The position numbers were made by a program, and so were the translations under genes. From assembly GCA_043806645.1 (NCBI GenBank), contig JAZDGX010000038.1, forward strand, positions 1-11,675: a stretch of DNA of 11,675 bases, read 5' to 3'. This document shows, piece after piece, positions 5,897 to 11,675 of the stretch. Source of the DNA: JAZDGX01 sp043806645 (GTDB taxonomy: Bacteria; Eisenbacteria; RBG-16-71-46; CAIMUX01; WJJG01). How positions within the stretch are numbered: the first letter of the stretch is position 1; each line of letters starts with the position of its first letter. Below the pieces are notes generated by a model. The model was not told the DNA's origin, ran no database searches, and worked only from the letters and a program-made list of their open reading frames with translations.

Positions 5897-6547
5897 CTAT
5901 CGAATGCGAAGCAAGCGAGTCACCGTGCTCCCTCCCGGGAAAAGGAGGTGGGTGTAGTAGACACCGCTTCCTGCCTGCGTTCCGTCGTCCATCCGTCCGT
6001 CCCAGCGCATCTCGTGCAGCCCTTGCGTCATCCATCCTTCCGCCAGGGTCGCGACCCGCCGCCCTGCTGCGTCAAGGACCACTGCGGCGACCGGGCCGGA
6101 GGTGGGAAGTCGCAGTTGCAGCAGCGTCTCTCGGCTGAACGGATTGGGAGCAGGCCCGGTCACGCGGACCTCCGCACCTTCCGCACGGTCGGGAATGGAG
6201 ACATCCTGCATCACCGTCACCAGGCCGGTCATTCCGAGTCCGCAGTGCGGAGTGCAGAAGTAGGGAAACTCCCCGGGGCTGTTGAAAGCGTGCTCGAAGA
6301 TCGGAGTCACGGAATTCAACGGGGAATTGAAAAGCCCGTTGGACATGCACGGCGCGCCCGAGGTCACGGTGTGCGATCCGTTGGACCATACCCACCGCAC
6401 GGTGTCCCCTTCGGCAATCGCCAGGGCGTCGGGCGTGAAAGCGAAGCCCGCCACGTTCACCTGATGCACCACGGCCGGCGAAGGCAAGGGCAGTGCGCAC
6501 ACAAGAGCCAGCACCAGCCACGTAATCCTGATCGTATGCGAGTCCAT
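5897..6547 (-). CDS. Secreted blue-copper (cupredoxin) protein with FlgD-Ig-like tail
   Basis: This 216-residue protein starts at ATG 6547, six bases after AGGAGGG (6554-6560). An in-frame ATG at 6610 would add 21 residues in front of the signal peptide and is less likely. Residues 1-25 form a signal peptide ending near PSPA. Residues 27-115 form a plastocyanin/pseudoazurin-type domain with a complete type 1 copper site: His59 in NGSHTV, Cys98, His101 and Met106 in FCTPHCGLGMTG. Such proteins shuttle single electrons outside the cytoplasm; the partner here is unknown. Residues 132-216 (GPAPNPFSRE ... GSGVYYTHLLF) form a FlgD-Ig/T9SS-type tail like that of the glycanase. This implies the same export or surface-anchoring route. 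Gaps of about 160 and 306 bases flank it, so it probably has its own promoter. Confidence 0.9.
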   Translation of the reverse strand: MDSHTIRITWLVLALVCALPLPSPAVVHQVNVAGFAFTPDALAIAEGDTVRWVWSNGSHTVTSGAPCMSNGLFNSPLNSVTPIFEHAFNSPGEFPYFCTPHCGLGMTGLVTVMQDVSIPDRAEGAEVRVTGPAPNPFSRETLLQLRLPTSGPVAAVVLDAAGRRVATLAEGWMTQGLHEMRWDGRMDDGTQAGSGVYYTHLLFPGGSTVTRLLRIR

Positions 6548-6629
6548 CGCTATCCCTCCTCTTTTCGTGTTGAGCACCATCGTGTCAGGGGTGCGCGGCT
6601 CCGCTGTCATCGTTGAGAATGCTCATGCT

Positions 6630-6643
6630 CACGGGACCCCGTG
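6630..6643. promoter_or_regulatory. 14-bp near-palindrome upstream of the cupredoxin gene (possible operator)
   Basis: CACGGGACCCCGTG is symmetric except for its two central bases and lies 83 bases before the cupredoxin start codon. Its size and position suit a dimeric regulator site. The sequence is GC-rich, where short palindromes arise by chance, so this is tentative. Confidence 0.3.
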
Positions 6644-6806
6644 GCCCTGCAAGCCATACAAGGTGCGAAACCCCTTGGGAAGTACGGTGCTCCGGAAGTC
6701 CGACCGTCGCGAAGAGCGCGGCCGGAATGCGTCAGTGTTGCAGTGCGGATAACCGAATGGACCGTGCAAAGATCGCGTCGCCGGCCGCCCGAGACCGGAT
6801 GCGGCC

Positions 6807-6836
6807 CGACCCGGCTTTCCTGGTTCTTCCGGGTCG
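6807..6836 (-). terminator. Hairpin downstream of the SDR gene (possible terminator, no U-tract)
   Basis: A perfect 8-bp stem, CGACCCGG with CCGGGTCG, encloses a 14-base loop. It follows the SDR stop codon by about 18 bases in the direction of transcription. No T-run follows, so it is not a textbook intrinsic terminator. It may protect the mRNA end or mark the end of the four-gene run. Confidence 0.4.
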
Positions 6837-6844
6837 TCCCCGAA

Positions 6845-6863
6845 CCGGACGCATCACGTCCGG
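6845..6863 (-). terminator. Hairpin with the SDR stop codon in its loop
   Basis: CCGGACG pairs with CGTCCGG around a five-base loop, and the TGA stop of the SDR gene lies within that loop. It sits directly before the second hairpin at 6807-6836. The pair may act together as an operon end structure. There is no U-tract. Confidence 0.4.
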
Positions 6864-7981
6864 CTCATCCGCATCTCCGCCAAGGCCTCGTCGCGGCCGA
6901 CCAATTCCAGGCCGACGCTCTCCAACAGGCGCGCCGCCTTCTCGCCGCAAAACTCCTGGCTGTGCGCAACATGCCACAGGCTGTAGAGCGATGGATCGAA
7001 CAGCGGGTGCCGCCGCCCGAGCAGGGTCGAGAGCGCCGTGCTGAGCGCGGCCGCGGGCCACGCGAGCGCCAGCGGCAGGGTCACGCTGCGTTTGCCGCAT
7101 TGCTCGGGCAGACAGAGTCCCAACAGCAGCCGATAGTACTCGTCCATCGTCGTCGGCTCGGGATCAACGATGTTGTAGGCCTCCCCCGCCGCCGCCGGGC
7201 TCGTCGCGACGGCGCGCGCCACGCGCGCAACGTTCGCCACATACGCCAGCGGCCAGCGATTGCGCCCTTTCCAGCGGCCGAAGTGCACGATGACGGGCGA
7301 GGCGCGCAGAAACGCCACCGCCCGCGGAAGCACGGTCGCATCCCCCGGCCCCCAGACCAAAGCCGGGCGCAGGATCGTGAACCGCTTGCCGGGCAGCACG
7401 CGCCGGATGTGTTCCTCGGCCAGAATCTTGTACTTCGGATAGGGATTGCGGCGATTGTTTTCCTGCGCCGTCTCCTCGTCCGCGCCGGCGAAGTCGCGCA
7501 CTCCGTAGACATCCGTCGTCGACACGTGGATCAGGCGGCCGATGCCGAGTTCGAGCACCGCGCTGCACACGTGTTCCACGCCCCTCAGATTGACCTCGCG
7601 AAAGCTGCGATCCCACCCGACGTCGGTCGCGCGCCCCGCGCAGTGAAGCAGCGCCGTGCAATTTCCGCCCGCATTCGTAACCGCACGCGATAGCGTCGCG
7701 ATCAGATCCTCGCGGTCCGTGATTGAGGCGAGCACAACGTCGAGTCCCGGATGGCCCATGAGATCGCGCAGACGATCGGGAAGGTGCGTCGGCAACTCAT
7801 GCGGGCCGGCCGGCCCAAGACGGGAGTCTTCGACCCGTCCCCGCGCCTCCCGCGAGCGTTTCGCACCCCAGCCGCCGTGGCCGATCGCGGTCACCTTCCA
7901 CCCGGCAGCCAGAAACTCGCGGACGCAGGCCGCGCCGATAAAGCCCGCCGCGCCCGTGATGATGATGTGATCCTGACCCAC
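6854..7981 (-). CDS. Extended SDR (NAD-dependent epimerase/dehydratase), possible CerR-type ceramide reductase
   Basis: This 375-residue extended short-chain dehydrogenase starts at GTG 7981, with GGGAAGG about ten bases upstream. The Rossmann loop TGAAGFIG lies at 9-16, directly after a beta strand of isoleucines. The catalytic set is Ser154/Thr155 (HVSTTDVYG) and Tyr181-x3-Lys185 (YPKYK). LRPALVWGPGD at 204-214 and a C-terminal substrate domain follow. The family oxidises or reduces hydroxyl/keto groups using NAD(P). The gene follows the serine palmitoyltransferase-like gene by 58 bases. In Caulobacter an epimerase-type SDR (CerR) reduces the keto group of the sphingoid intermediate. By context this protein is a candidate for that step, but the sequence alone fits sugar or sterol substrates too. 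An Ala/Leu-rich stretch at 302-322 could be a weak membrane-associated segment. It is the last gene of the - strand run. Confidence 0.85.
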   Translation of the reverse strand: MGQDHIIITGAAGFIGAACVREFLAAGWKVTAIGHGGWGAKRSREARGRVEDSRLGPAGPHELPTHLPDRLRDLMGHPGLDVVLASITDREDLIATLSRAVTNAGGNCTALLHCAGRATDVGWDRSFREVNLRGVEHVCSAVLELGIGRLIHVSTTDVYGVRDFAGADEETAQENNRRNPYPKYKILAEEHIRRVLPGKRFTILRPALVWGPGDATVLPRAVAFLRASPVIVHFGRWKGRNRWPLAYVANVARVARAVATSPAAAGEAYNIVDPEPTTMDEYYRLLLGLCLPEQCGKRSVTLPLALAWPAAALSTALSTLLGRRHPLFDPSLYSLWHVAHSQEFCGEKAARLLESVGLELVGRDEALAEMRMSRT

Positions 7982-8016
7982 TGCTCTCTCACCTTCCCTG
8001 AGGCCCGCTCGGTCCC

Positions 8017-8050
8017 GAGGGCGGTGAGGTCATCCTGCCTCACCGCCCTC
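8017..8050 (-). other. Perfect 13-bp hairpin across the end of the synthase gene
   Basis: GAGGGCGGTGAGG and CCTCACCGCCCTC pair perfectly around an eight-base loop (8030-8037). The synthase stop codon (TGA, 8042-8040) lies in one arm. The SDR gene begins 36 bases after the stem in the transcript. There is no U-tract, so it is better read as an attenuating or mRNA-stabilising structure within the operon than as a full terminator. Confidence 0.65.
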
Positions 8051-9482
8051 CTCCGTCGATCACCCCGTGCACCCGGCCAATCCGCCCGAAGGTCTCGATC
8101 ACATAGTCCAAATCGGCGCGCGTGTGCTGCGCCATCACGCCCAGACGCAGGCGACACCGCCGGCGGGGCACCGCGGGGTAGGCGACGAAGTTGGCGAAGA
8201 TGCCCGCCTCCAGAAGATCCCGCAACATCGCCTTCAACCGCCCCTCGTCGCGGACGATAACCGGGAGAATCGCCGAGGCGCTGTTTCCCAGGTCGAACCC
8301 GAGCGCGCTCAGACCTGCTTTGAGATAACGGATGTTCTCCCACAGCGCCGCGTGCAGGCTCAAGTCGGTCGAGAGGATCCGGAAGACCTCGATCAGCCCG
8401 GCAACGACGGGCGCCGGCAGCGAAGTCGAGAAGAAGAAGGTGCGCGCATAGTAGCGCAGGTAGTCGATCAGCTCGCGTGAGCCGGTCACATATCCGCCGA
8501 TGCCGCCGGGGACCTTGCTGAGCGTGCCCACCGTCACATCGATCTCTCCCGCGAGGCCGAAAAGCTCCGCCGTCCCGCGACCCGTCGGGCCGATTACGCC
8601 GGTCGCATGCGCCTCGTCGATCATCACCCGCGCCCCATGGCGCCGGGCTGCAGCCACGATCTGATCGAGCGGCGCCACGCTCCCTTCCATCGAGAAGACC
8701 CCATCGGTGATGACCAACGTCCCGTGATCGGGTCCGGTCACGCGCGCAAGCACCCGCTCCAGGCGCGTCATGCTCGCATGCGCATAGGTGTGGACCTGCG
8801 CGCCGGAGAGCGCGCAGCCGTCATAGATCGAGGCGTGGTTGAAGAGATCGTTCACCGCCGCATCGCGACCGCGCAGCAACGCGGAGAGCGCGCCGATGTT
8901 GGCCGCGTAGCCGGTCGGAAAGAGGATCGCATCCTCGCACCGGTAGAAGCGCGCGATGCTCTTCTCGAGCTCGATGTGCAGATCGGTCGTCCCCGCGTAC
9001 AGCGAGACCGATCCGCTGCCGTAGCCGTAGGTCGCGGTCGCCTTGAGCGCCGCCGCGACCACGCGGGGATCCGAGTTGAGGCCCAGGTACGAATTCGATC
9101 CCAGCATGATCACTTCGCGCTCTCGCCCGCTGCGCGGATCGCGGATCCGCGTCCGCGCCCGGTTGGCGCCGAGCAGCGGCCGCCGGAAGAAGTCGTTGCC
9201 CTCCGCATGCTCGCGCGCGATGAGGGACTGGAACAAGCGCGCCTTCGCGAACAGGTCTCCCCCGCCCGGGTCGTAGCAATCCTCCCACGCCCGCGGCCCG
9301 CCGCTCGTGTCGACGTCGACCGGTCCCTCGCTTGCTCTCCCTACTCCGACGTCGCCTGCCTCTGCGGCCTCATCCGGGTCCACCGTCCGGGCCTCCACCC
9401 GCAACACGCTCCGCACCGGGCTTTCCAAGACTCCCCCCCCGCGCGGGGCGTGCGTGCGTTCATGTTCCATCGCCGTTTTCAT
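8040..9482 (-). CDS. Serine palmitoyltransferase-like alpha-oxoamine synthase (PLP enzyme)
   Basis: This 480-residue protein of the alpha-oxoamine synthase family (SPT, BioF, KBL, HemA) starts at ATG 9482, seven bases after AAGGAG. An in-frame ATG at 9521 lies deeper in the preceding gene and has no such site. Core signatures are IMLGSNSYLGL (125-135), NHASIYDG with PLP-stacking His216, DGVFSMEG (260-267), MIDEAHATGVIG with Asp289/His292, and the Schiff-base Lys323 in TLSKVPGGIGGY. YPAVPRR and MAQHT near 435-454 are closest in style to SPT. SPT condenses serine with an acyl thioester to 3-ketosphinganine, the first step of sphingolipid synthesis. Residues 1-75 are a low-complexity, acidic/Gly-rich extension absent from usual SPTs of about 400 residues. 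The start overlaps the flavoprotein gene end by 23 bases, and a reductase gene follows, so an operon is likely. Another alpha-oxoamine product cannot be excluded. Confidence 0.9.
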   Translation of the reverse strand: MKTAMEHERTHAPRGGGVLESPVRSVLRVEARTVDPDEAAEAGDVGVGRASEGPVDVDTSGGPRAWEDCYDPGGGDLFAKARLFQSLIAREHAEGNDFFRRPLLGANRARTRIRDPRSGREREVIMLGSNSYLGLNSDPRVVAAALKATATYGYGSGSVSLYAGTTDLHIELEKSIARFYRCEDAILFPTGYAANIGALSALLRGRDAAVNDLFNHASIYDGCALSGAQVHTYAHASMTRLERVLARVTGPDHGTLVITDGVFSMEGSVAPLDQIVAAARRHGARVMIDEAHATGVIGPTGRGTAELFGLAGEIDVTVGTLSKVPGGIGGYVTGSRELIDYLRYYARTFFFSTSLPAPVVAGLIEVFRILSTDLSLHAALWENIRYLKAGLSALGFDLGNSASAILPVIVRDEGRLKAMLRDLLEAGIFANFVAYPAVPRRRCRLRLGVMAQHTRADLDYVIETFGRIGRVHGVIDGGGR

Positions 9483-10674
9483 GGCACGTCTCCTTCTGGT
9501 AGCAGCGCAGTCCGTGCGCACTGTCGCACATGACCGCGCAAAGGTTGCAGTTCAGACAGCTCGAGCGCGCGGCGCGCCCGGCCCGCATGCGCGCCGGCAG
9601 ATCCGGCTCGCGGATGAGCGGGCGGCAGAGGGTGACGGCATCCGCGTCGCCGGAAAGCAGAATGTCGTCGATAGTCGCGCGGGAGCGGATCCCTCCGACC
9701 AGGATGAGGGGGATCCGCGTGCGGCCGCGCATCAGGCGGGCGGCGGGACGGTTGTACGCCTCGCTGAAGGGCGCCAGCCGGCGGCGCAGGCGCGGCAGCC
9801 CGAAACGCTTCCACAAGGCCTTCTGCCAGGCGGGTCGCCGCGAGAAGATCGGATTGTGGACCAAGGCCGCCTCAACCGGCAGGCCGCCGCGGAAGATGTT
9901 CATCGCGAGGTCCATCGTTGCGCAGCTCACTTCGATCGCCGCCGCACCCATCTGCTCCAGGCGCGCGGCGTATTCGGCGGCCAGTTCCACTCCCACGCCG
10001 CCCGGATGAAAGTCGCCCGCGCTCAGCTTCACCAGGACCGGGAAGTCGTCCCCGCAAGTCCTGCGGATCCCATCCAGGATCCTGCCGAGGAAGGCTGTGC
10101 GATCCCGCCCCCACACGTCACGCCGGTCGTTCAGGTAGGGAGAGAGGAACTGATGGATGAGATATCCATGGGCTGCATGCAACTCGACACCATCGAAGCC
10201 GGCGCGTTGGGCGCGGGAGGCCGCCGCGACGAAGGCCGCGATCGTCGCGCGGACTTCGCCGTCGGTCATCGCTTCCGGCCGCCCTCCGAAGTAGACCGAG
10301 GGCTTGCGCGAGGGCGCGAGCACTCGCCCGCCGGCGGCCTGGGCCAGCGTCTGGCGGCCGGCATGCGCGAGCTGCATGAAAAGCAGCGTGCCCGTGCCGG
10401 CGGCGCGCACCGCCGCCACGACCGCCCGCCACGGGGCGATGCGCGCATCGCCGTCGATGCCGCATTGCCGCGGCTGCATGGCGCGTCCCGCGGGATCGAC
10501 GTAGCAGAAGCCGGTCAGGATCGCGCCCACACCCCCCTGAGCCAGCCGCGCATAGAGCCGCCCGAGTTCGACGGAGGGAACGCCTCCGGGTCCCGCGAGC
10601 CCTTCATAGGTGGCCGCCCGCCAGAGGCGATTGGGTGCGGTCACACCGCGCAGCGTCAGGGGAGTGAAGAGCAC
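9460..10674 (-). CDS. Old Yellow Enzyme-family NADH:flavin oxidoreductase with C-terminal Cys cluster
   Basis: This 404-residue FMN TIM-barrel protein begins at GTG 10674, five bases after AAGGAGG. From there it reads MLFTPLTLRGVTAPNR, the usual family N-terminus. Earlier in-frame starts at 10689 and 10698 exist, and the latter overlaps the preceding stop as GTGA, but both have weaker sites. Motifs are QLAHAGR (101-107), GFDGVELHAAHGYLIHQF with substrate-binding His166/His169, VKLS, and the phosphate-binding LVGGIRS near 325-331. The C-terminus carries CLNCNLCAVMC plus a later Cys391. This resembles, but is not identical to, the [4Fe-4S] motif of 2,4-dienoyl-CoA reductase-type members. The family reduces activated C=C bonds. 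Here it lies 20 bases after a ThiL-like gene and overlaps the SPT-like gene by 23 bases. This suggests it modifies the acyl chain or another unsaturated intermediate of the same lipid pathway, which is inference. Confidence 0.9.
   Translation of the reverse strand: MLFTPLTLRGVTAPNRLWRAATYEGLAGPGGVPSVELGRLYARLAQGGVGAILTGFCYVDPAGRAMQPRQCGIDGDARIAPWRAVVAAVRAAGTGTLLFMQLAHAGRQTLAQAAGGRVLAPSRKPSVYFGGRPEAMTDGEVRATIAAFVAAASRAQRAGFDGVELHAAHGYLIHQFLSPYLNDRRDVWGRDRTAFLGRILDGIRRTCGDDFPVLVKLSAGDFHPGGVGVELAAEYAARLEQMGAAAIEVSCATMDLAMNIFRGGLPVEAALVHNPIFSRRPAWQKALWKRFGLPRLRRRLAPFSEAYNRPAARLMRGRTRIPLILVGGIRSRATIDDILLSGDADAVTLCRPLIREPDLPARMRAGRAARSSCLNCNLCAVMCDSAHGLRCYQKETCHENGDGT
9490..9495 (-). promoter_or_regulatory. 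Ribosome binding site of the synthase gene inside the flavoprotein gene
   Basis: On the - strand AAGGAG precedes the ATG at 9482 by seven bases and lies within the last codons of the flavoprotein gene. It fixes the synthase start and indicates translational coupling. Confidence 0.7.
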
Positions 10675-10679
10675 GCCAC

Positions 10680-10686
10680 CCTCCTT
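10680..10686 (-). promoter_or_regulatory. Ribosome binding site deciding a GTG start for the flavoprotein
   Basis: AAGGAGG on the - strand lies five bases before GTG 10674. It makes that GTG a better start than the in-frame ATG at 10689, whose own codons form part of this site. Confidence 0.65.
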
Positions 10687-10694
10687 CATCTGCC

Positions 10695-11675
10695 TCACAC
10701 GCCGTGTCCTGCGCCCGACGTGCCGAAGAGGCGCCGGGTCAGGGCGATCAACGTGCCGGTGTACTCATCGAGGCTCGCGCTCTCGCGCGGATCGGGCAGT
10801 CCGGGATGAGCGACCCGCGTCGCGCCGCGACGAAAGTAGAGGCCGGGCGATTGGTCGCCTCCGCGCGTGAACGCACCGATCGGTCGCATGCCGGCCCGTC
10901 CGACGGCCGCGCGCGCATTCTCCGGGACGAGAGCCGCCAGTTCGTACTCGCCGGCCGAGCCCATCAAGAACGCCTCGCGCGGGACCCCCTGCGCCTGGGC
11001 TGCGGCCTCCACGCCGGGCGCGCAGGAAACCGCCGCGAGATCGACTTCGATCCGCAGCCCCGGATCGCACAGGCAAAGGGCCTCCAGCGCGGCGACAAGA
11101 CCGTCGCTCGTGTCGATGCAGGCCACGGGGGCGCCGCCGGCGCTCTTTGCGCGTCCCGTCTCGGAAGCCTGCGCCGCCGAGGCCAAGGCGGCCGACTCGC
11201 GCAGCCGCAGCTCAAAGCGCGGTGCGGGCGCGCCGACCGCTGCAAGGTTGCCATCCCCCAGCGCGCCACTCACGACGACCTGCCCGCTCGTGCACGAGGT
11301 ACGCCGGCCGAGCGGCCCCTGCCCCGCACGGAAACTGCCGAGCGCCACGCCGGTGAAGCGCCACTGCGCACCGATCCCGACGTCCCCGCCCAGCATGGCC
11401 GCGCCGCACTCCGTGAGCGCTTCCTGCACCCCCGCCGAGAACGCGCTCAGCCAGGCCGCCTCCATTCCCCGCTCCCCAACGAACGAGTTCAGCATGAAGC
11501 GCGGCACGGCCCCGACCGCCAAGAGATCGCTCAGCGTCGCGGTCGCCAGATTCCAACCGAGAACCCGCGGATCGTCTGCCGCGAGGTGATCCTCGGCCGA
11601 ATAGTCATCCACCGTCACGGCCCACAGGGATCCATCCAGATCCACGATCTCGGCATCGGAGCCAAAGAGCCCATT
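10695..11675 (-). CDS. AIR synthase/ThiL-like (PurM superfamily) ATP-using enzyme, N-terminus cut by window
   Basis: The frame is open from the window's right edge to the TGA at 10697-10695 and gives 326 residues. The true start lies outside. A GTG at 11645 is internal, since family-like sequence (GSDAEIVDLDG) continues upstream of it. Features of the ThiL/PurM/SelD/HypE superfamily are an Asp-rich N-terminal segment TVDDYSAEDH (21-30), LSDLLAVGAVP (48-58), MLGGDVG (94-100), and DTSDGL (188-193) opening the C-terminal domain. GSAGEYEL (239-246) stands where ThiL usually has GGEDYEL. ThiL phosphorylates thiamine monophosphate; related members activate other substrates with ATP. The altered last motif and the lipid-gene company leave its substrate open. 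It heads the visible - strand run, with 20 bases to the flavoprotein gene. Confidence 0.8.
   Translation of the reverse strand, partial: NGLFGSDAEIVDLDGSLWAVTVDDYSAEDHLAADDPRVLGWNLATATLSDLLAVGAVPRFMLNSFVGERGMEAAWLSAFSAGVQEALTECGAAMLGGDVGIGAQWRFTGVALGSFRAGQGPLGRRTSCTSGQVVVSGALGDGNLAAVGAPAPRFELRLRESAALASAAQASETGRAKSAGGAPVACIDTSDGLVAALEALCLCDPGLRIEVDLAAVSCAPGVEAAAQAQGVPREAFLMGSAGEYELAALVPENARAAVGRAGMRPIGAFTRGGDQSPGLYFRRGATRVAHPGLPDPRESASLDEYTGTLIALTRRLFGTSGAGHGV

Larger units (their letters stand above)
6548..6853. other. 306-base non-coding gap between the SDR and cupredoxin genes
   Basis: No convincing gene is seen here on either strand; short open frames are GC-driven and have no recognisable protein signal. 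The stretch should contain the cupredoxin promoter at its left part and the end of the SDR transcript at its right part. Structured elements inside it are annotated separately: a near-palindrome at 6630-6643 and a hairpin at 6807-6836. A further hairpin at 6845-6863 begins in the gap and runs into the SDR gene end. No clear -35/-10 pair was found. Confidence 0.6.

Noticed and set aside
5877..5899. GGGG/CCCC inverted repeat next to the cupredoxin stop codon
   Set aside because: The stem is only four to five base pairs with no U-tract, too weak to call a terminator.
8008..8019. The 12-mer CTCGGTCCCGAG, also found at 1-12
   Set aside because: The first copy lies in coding sequence and the word is a GC-rich near-palindrome. 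Two occurrences in 11.7 kb do not justify a functional claim.
9307..10809. A 500-codon + strand frame opposite the flavoprotein gene
   Set aside because: It is Arg/Ala/Gly-rich without any family motif, and it crosses the boundaries of three well-supported - strand genes. It is a GC shadow.

Overview
The window comes from a GC-rich bacterium that is probably uncultured. It carries two secreted proteins ending in FlgD-Ig/T9SS-like C-terminal modules, a PNGase F-type glycosidase and a bacterial sphingolipid-type gene pair. That combination fits the FCB side of the tree, for example Candidatus Eisenbacteria or a relative. The assignment is inferred from protein style only. The four genes at the left are on the + strand, the other seven on the - strand. 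Nothing resembling an rRNA, tRNA, insertion sequence or CRISPR array was seen.

Region 1 (1-3433, +) looks like one operon for an NAD-linked tungsten/molybdenum aldehyde oxidoreductase-type complex. It holds the C-terminal end of a NuoF-like flavin/Fe-S subunit, then a 663-residue fusion. The fusion has NuoG-style ferredoxin modules at its N-terminus and domains 2+3 of the aldehyde:ferredoxin oxidoreductase (AOR) family at its C-terminus. After it come a short ThiF/MoeB-like E1 enzyme and a 66-residue MoaD/ThiS-like carrier ending in Gly-Gly. The AOR half has no AFOR_N domain, which in classical AORs supplies much of the pterin-binding fold. That domain must be encoded elsewhere or absent. This is the most unusual system in the window. 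The sulfur-carrier pair makes sense as dedicated support for the pterin-dithiolene cofactor.

Region 2 (3476-6547, -) holds three genes that are apparently transcribed separately: a secreted PNGase F-like N-glycanase, an aquaporin very close to E. coli AqpZ, and a small secreted blue-copper (cupredoxin) protein. The glycanase and the cupredoxin share the same type of C-terminal tail.

Region 3 (6854-11675, -) is a tight four-gene run in the order AIR-synthase/ThiL-like kinase (N-terminus cut by the window), Old Yellow Enzyme-family flavoprotein with a C-terminal Cys cluster, serine palmitoyltransferase-like alpha-oxoamine synthase, and extended SDR. The last two resemble the first condensing enzyme and the CerR-type reductase of bacterial ceramide synthesis. 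The flavoprotein and the ThiL-like gene are unexpected companions. A perfect 13-bp hairpin lies across the end of the synthase gene.
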